64,000 bases of DNA from the NCBI GenBank assembly GCA_964471825.1, contig CAYYKD010000012.1, positions 28,745-92,744 on the forward strand, in the 5' to 3' direction. Below, one piece after another: positions 63,864-64,000 of the stretch. The DNA is from CAYYKD01 sp964471825. GTDB taxonomy: Bacteria > Spirochaetota > GWE2-31-10 > CAYYKD01. The notes under the pieces are model-generated. The model was not told the origin of the DNA and did not search any database. It saw only the letters and a list, made by a program, of their open reading frames with translations. A program made the translations under genes and the position numbers. Each line of letters begins with the position of its first letter. The stretch's first letter is position 1.

Positions 63864-64000
63864 TTACTCCCCCATCACCCCATCAATCTCACCCATAATC
63901 CTCGCCGTTTCAGTCAAAGCAACGATCACTTTTTGATAATGCAAGATATCCTCAAACCCAAGCTCACGCCCTTTCCTGTCCTTAAGCCACTTTTGAGCGG
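63864..64000 (-). CDS. Type ISP restriction-modification enzyme, C-terminus (cut by window edge)
   Basis: Only 45 C-terminal residues are visible (AQKWLKDRKGRELGFED, then IMGEIDGVMGE, stop at 63864). The motif AQKWLKDRKGR with FEDILHYQK is characteristic of the last part of type ISP restriction-modification proteins. The methylase and helicase parts lie beyond the right edge. It adds to the defence island. Confidence 0.65.
   Translation of the reverse strand, partial: AQKWLKDRKGRELGFEDILHYQKVIVALTETARIMGEIDGVMGE

Noticed and set aside
1..64000. rRNA, tRNA or a replication origin
   Set aside because: Nothing resembling these was seen on either strand by eye. A tRNA scan was not possible.

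Overview
The window (about one third G+C by eye, no rRNA or tRNA genes seen) looks like a chromosomal segment of an anaerobic spirochaete. The reasons are a cheA / cheW-cheR fusion / cheX / cheY operon of the kind described for spirochaete chemotaxis, lipobox and PEGA envelope proteins, a sensory [FeFe]-hydrogenase, and flavodoxin/ferredoxin rather than respiratory genes. Genus is not claimed. Three 10-N blocks (5497-5506, 23297-23306, 35792-35801) are assembly gaps and all fall inside genes.

Left accessory region (1-18.8 kb). A leftward operon (8172 to beyond base 1) encodes a zinc-ribbon mini-protein, a patatin phospholipase fused to a dynamin-like GTPase, a second dynamin-like GTPase, a TerB/beta-helix protein, a membrane protein and a third dynamin-like GTPase cut by the window edge. 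The patatin carries an in-frame TAG exactly where the catalytic serine of GxSxG should be. Next come an AAA ATPase, a histidine kinase, a receiver-PAS-PAS regulator, a toxin-antitoxin cluster (MNT with a broken HEPN partner, two VapBC pairs, one FitAB-like pair) and a WYL-regulator operon. Five copies of a roughly 33-bp direct repeat lie between these modules.

Core and signalling region (18.8-55.4 kb). This holds rsgA, a secreted transglutaminase-like protein, the chemotaxis operon, a hydrogen-sensor-like hydrogenase with a SpoIIE phosphatase, a ferritin-like protein, two STAS-like and two histidine-kinase-type ATPase proteins (a probable partner-switching set), a YihY protein, PEGA and secreted proteins, a CheY-like regulator, prfB and a dead RAYT-like transposase relative. 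It continues with trehalose genes (otsAB fusion, treS), gpmI, pfkA, a fibronectin-like lipoprotein, a truncated NarL-type regulator with a histidine kinase, a broken DUF1566 lipoprotein and a flavodoxin-ferredoxin. A MITE-like element sits at 33.3 kb, with a decayed relative near 51 kb.

Right defence island (55.6-64 kb). It contains an AT-rich leader with one CRISPR repeat, cas4-cas2-cas1 without effector genes, an AAA ATPase with a nuclease-like C-terminus, fragments, a PIN toxin paired with an XRE-ImmA/IrrE protein, an AAA ATPase plus TOPRIM pair resembling PARIS or split OLD systems, and the C-terminus of a type ISP restriction-modification enzyme.

The strongest candidates for undescribed biology are the patatin/dynamin/TerB operon with its amber-interrupted nucleophile, the hydrogenase-linked partner-switching cluster, the adaptation-only CRISPR locus and the AAA-TOPRIM pair.
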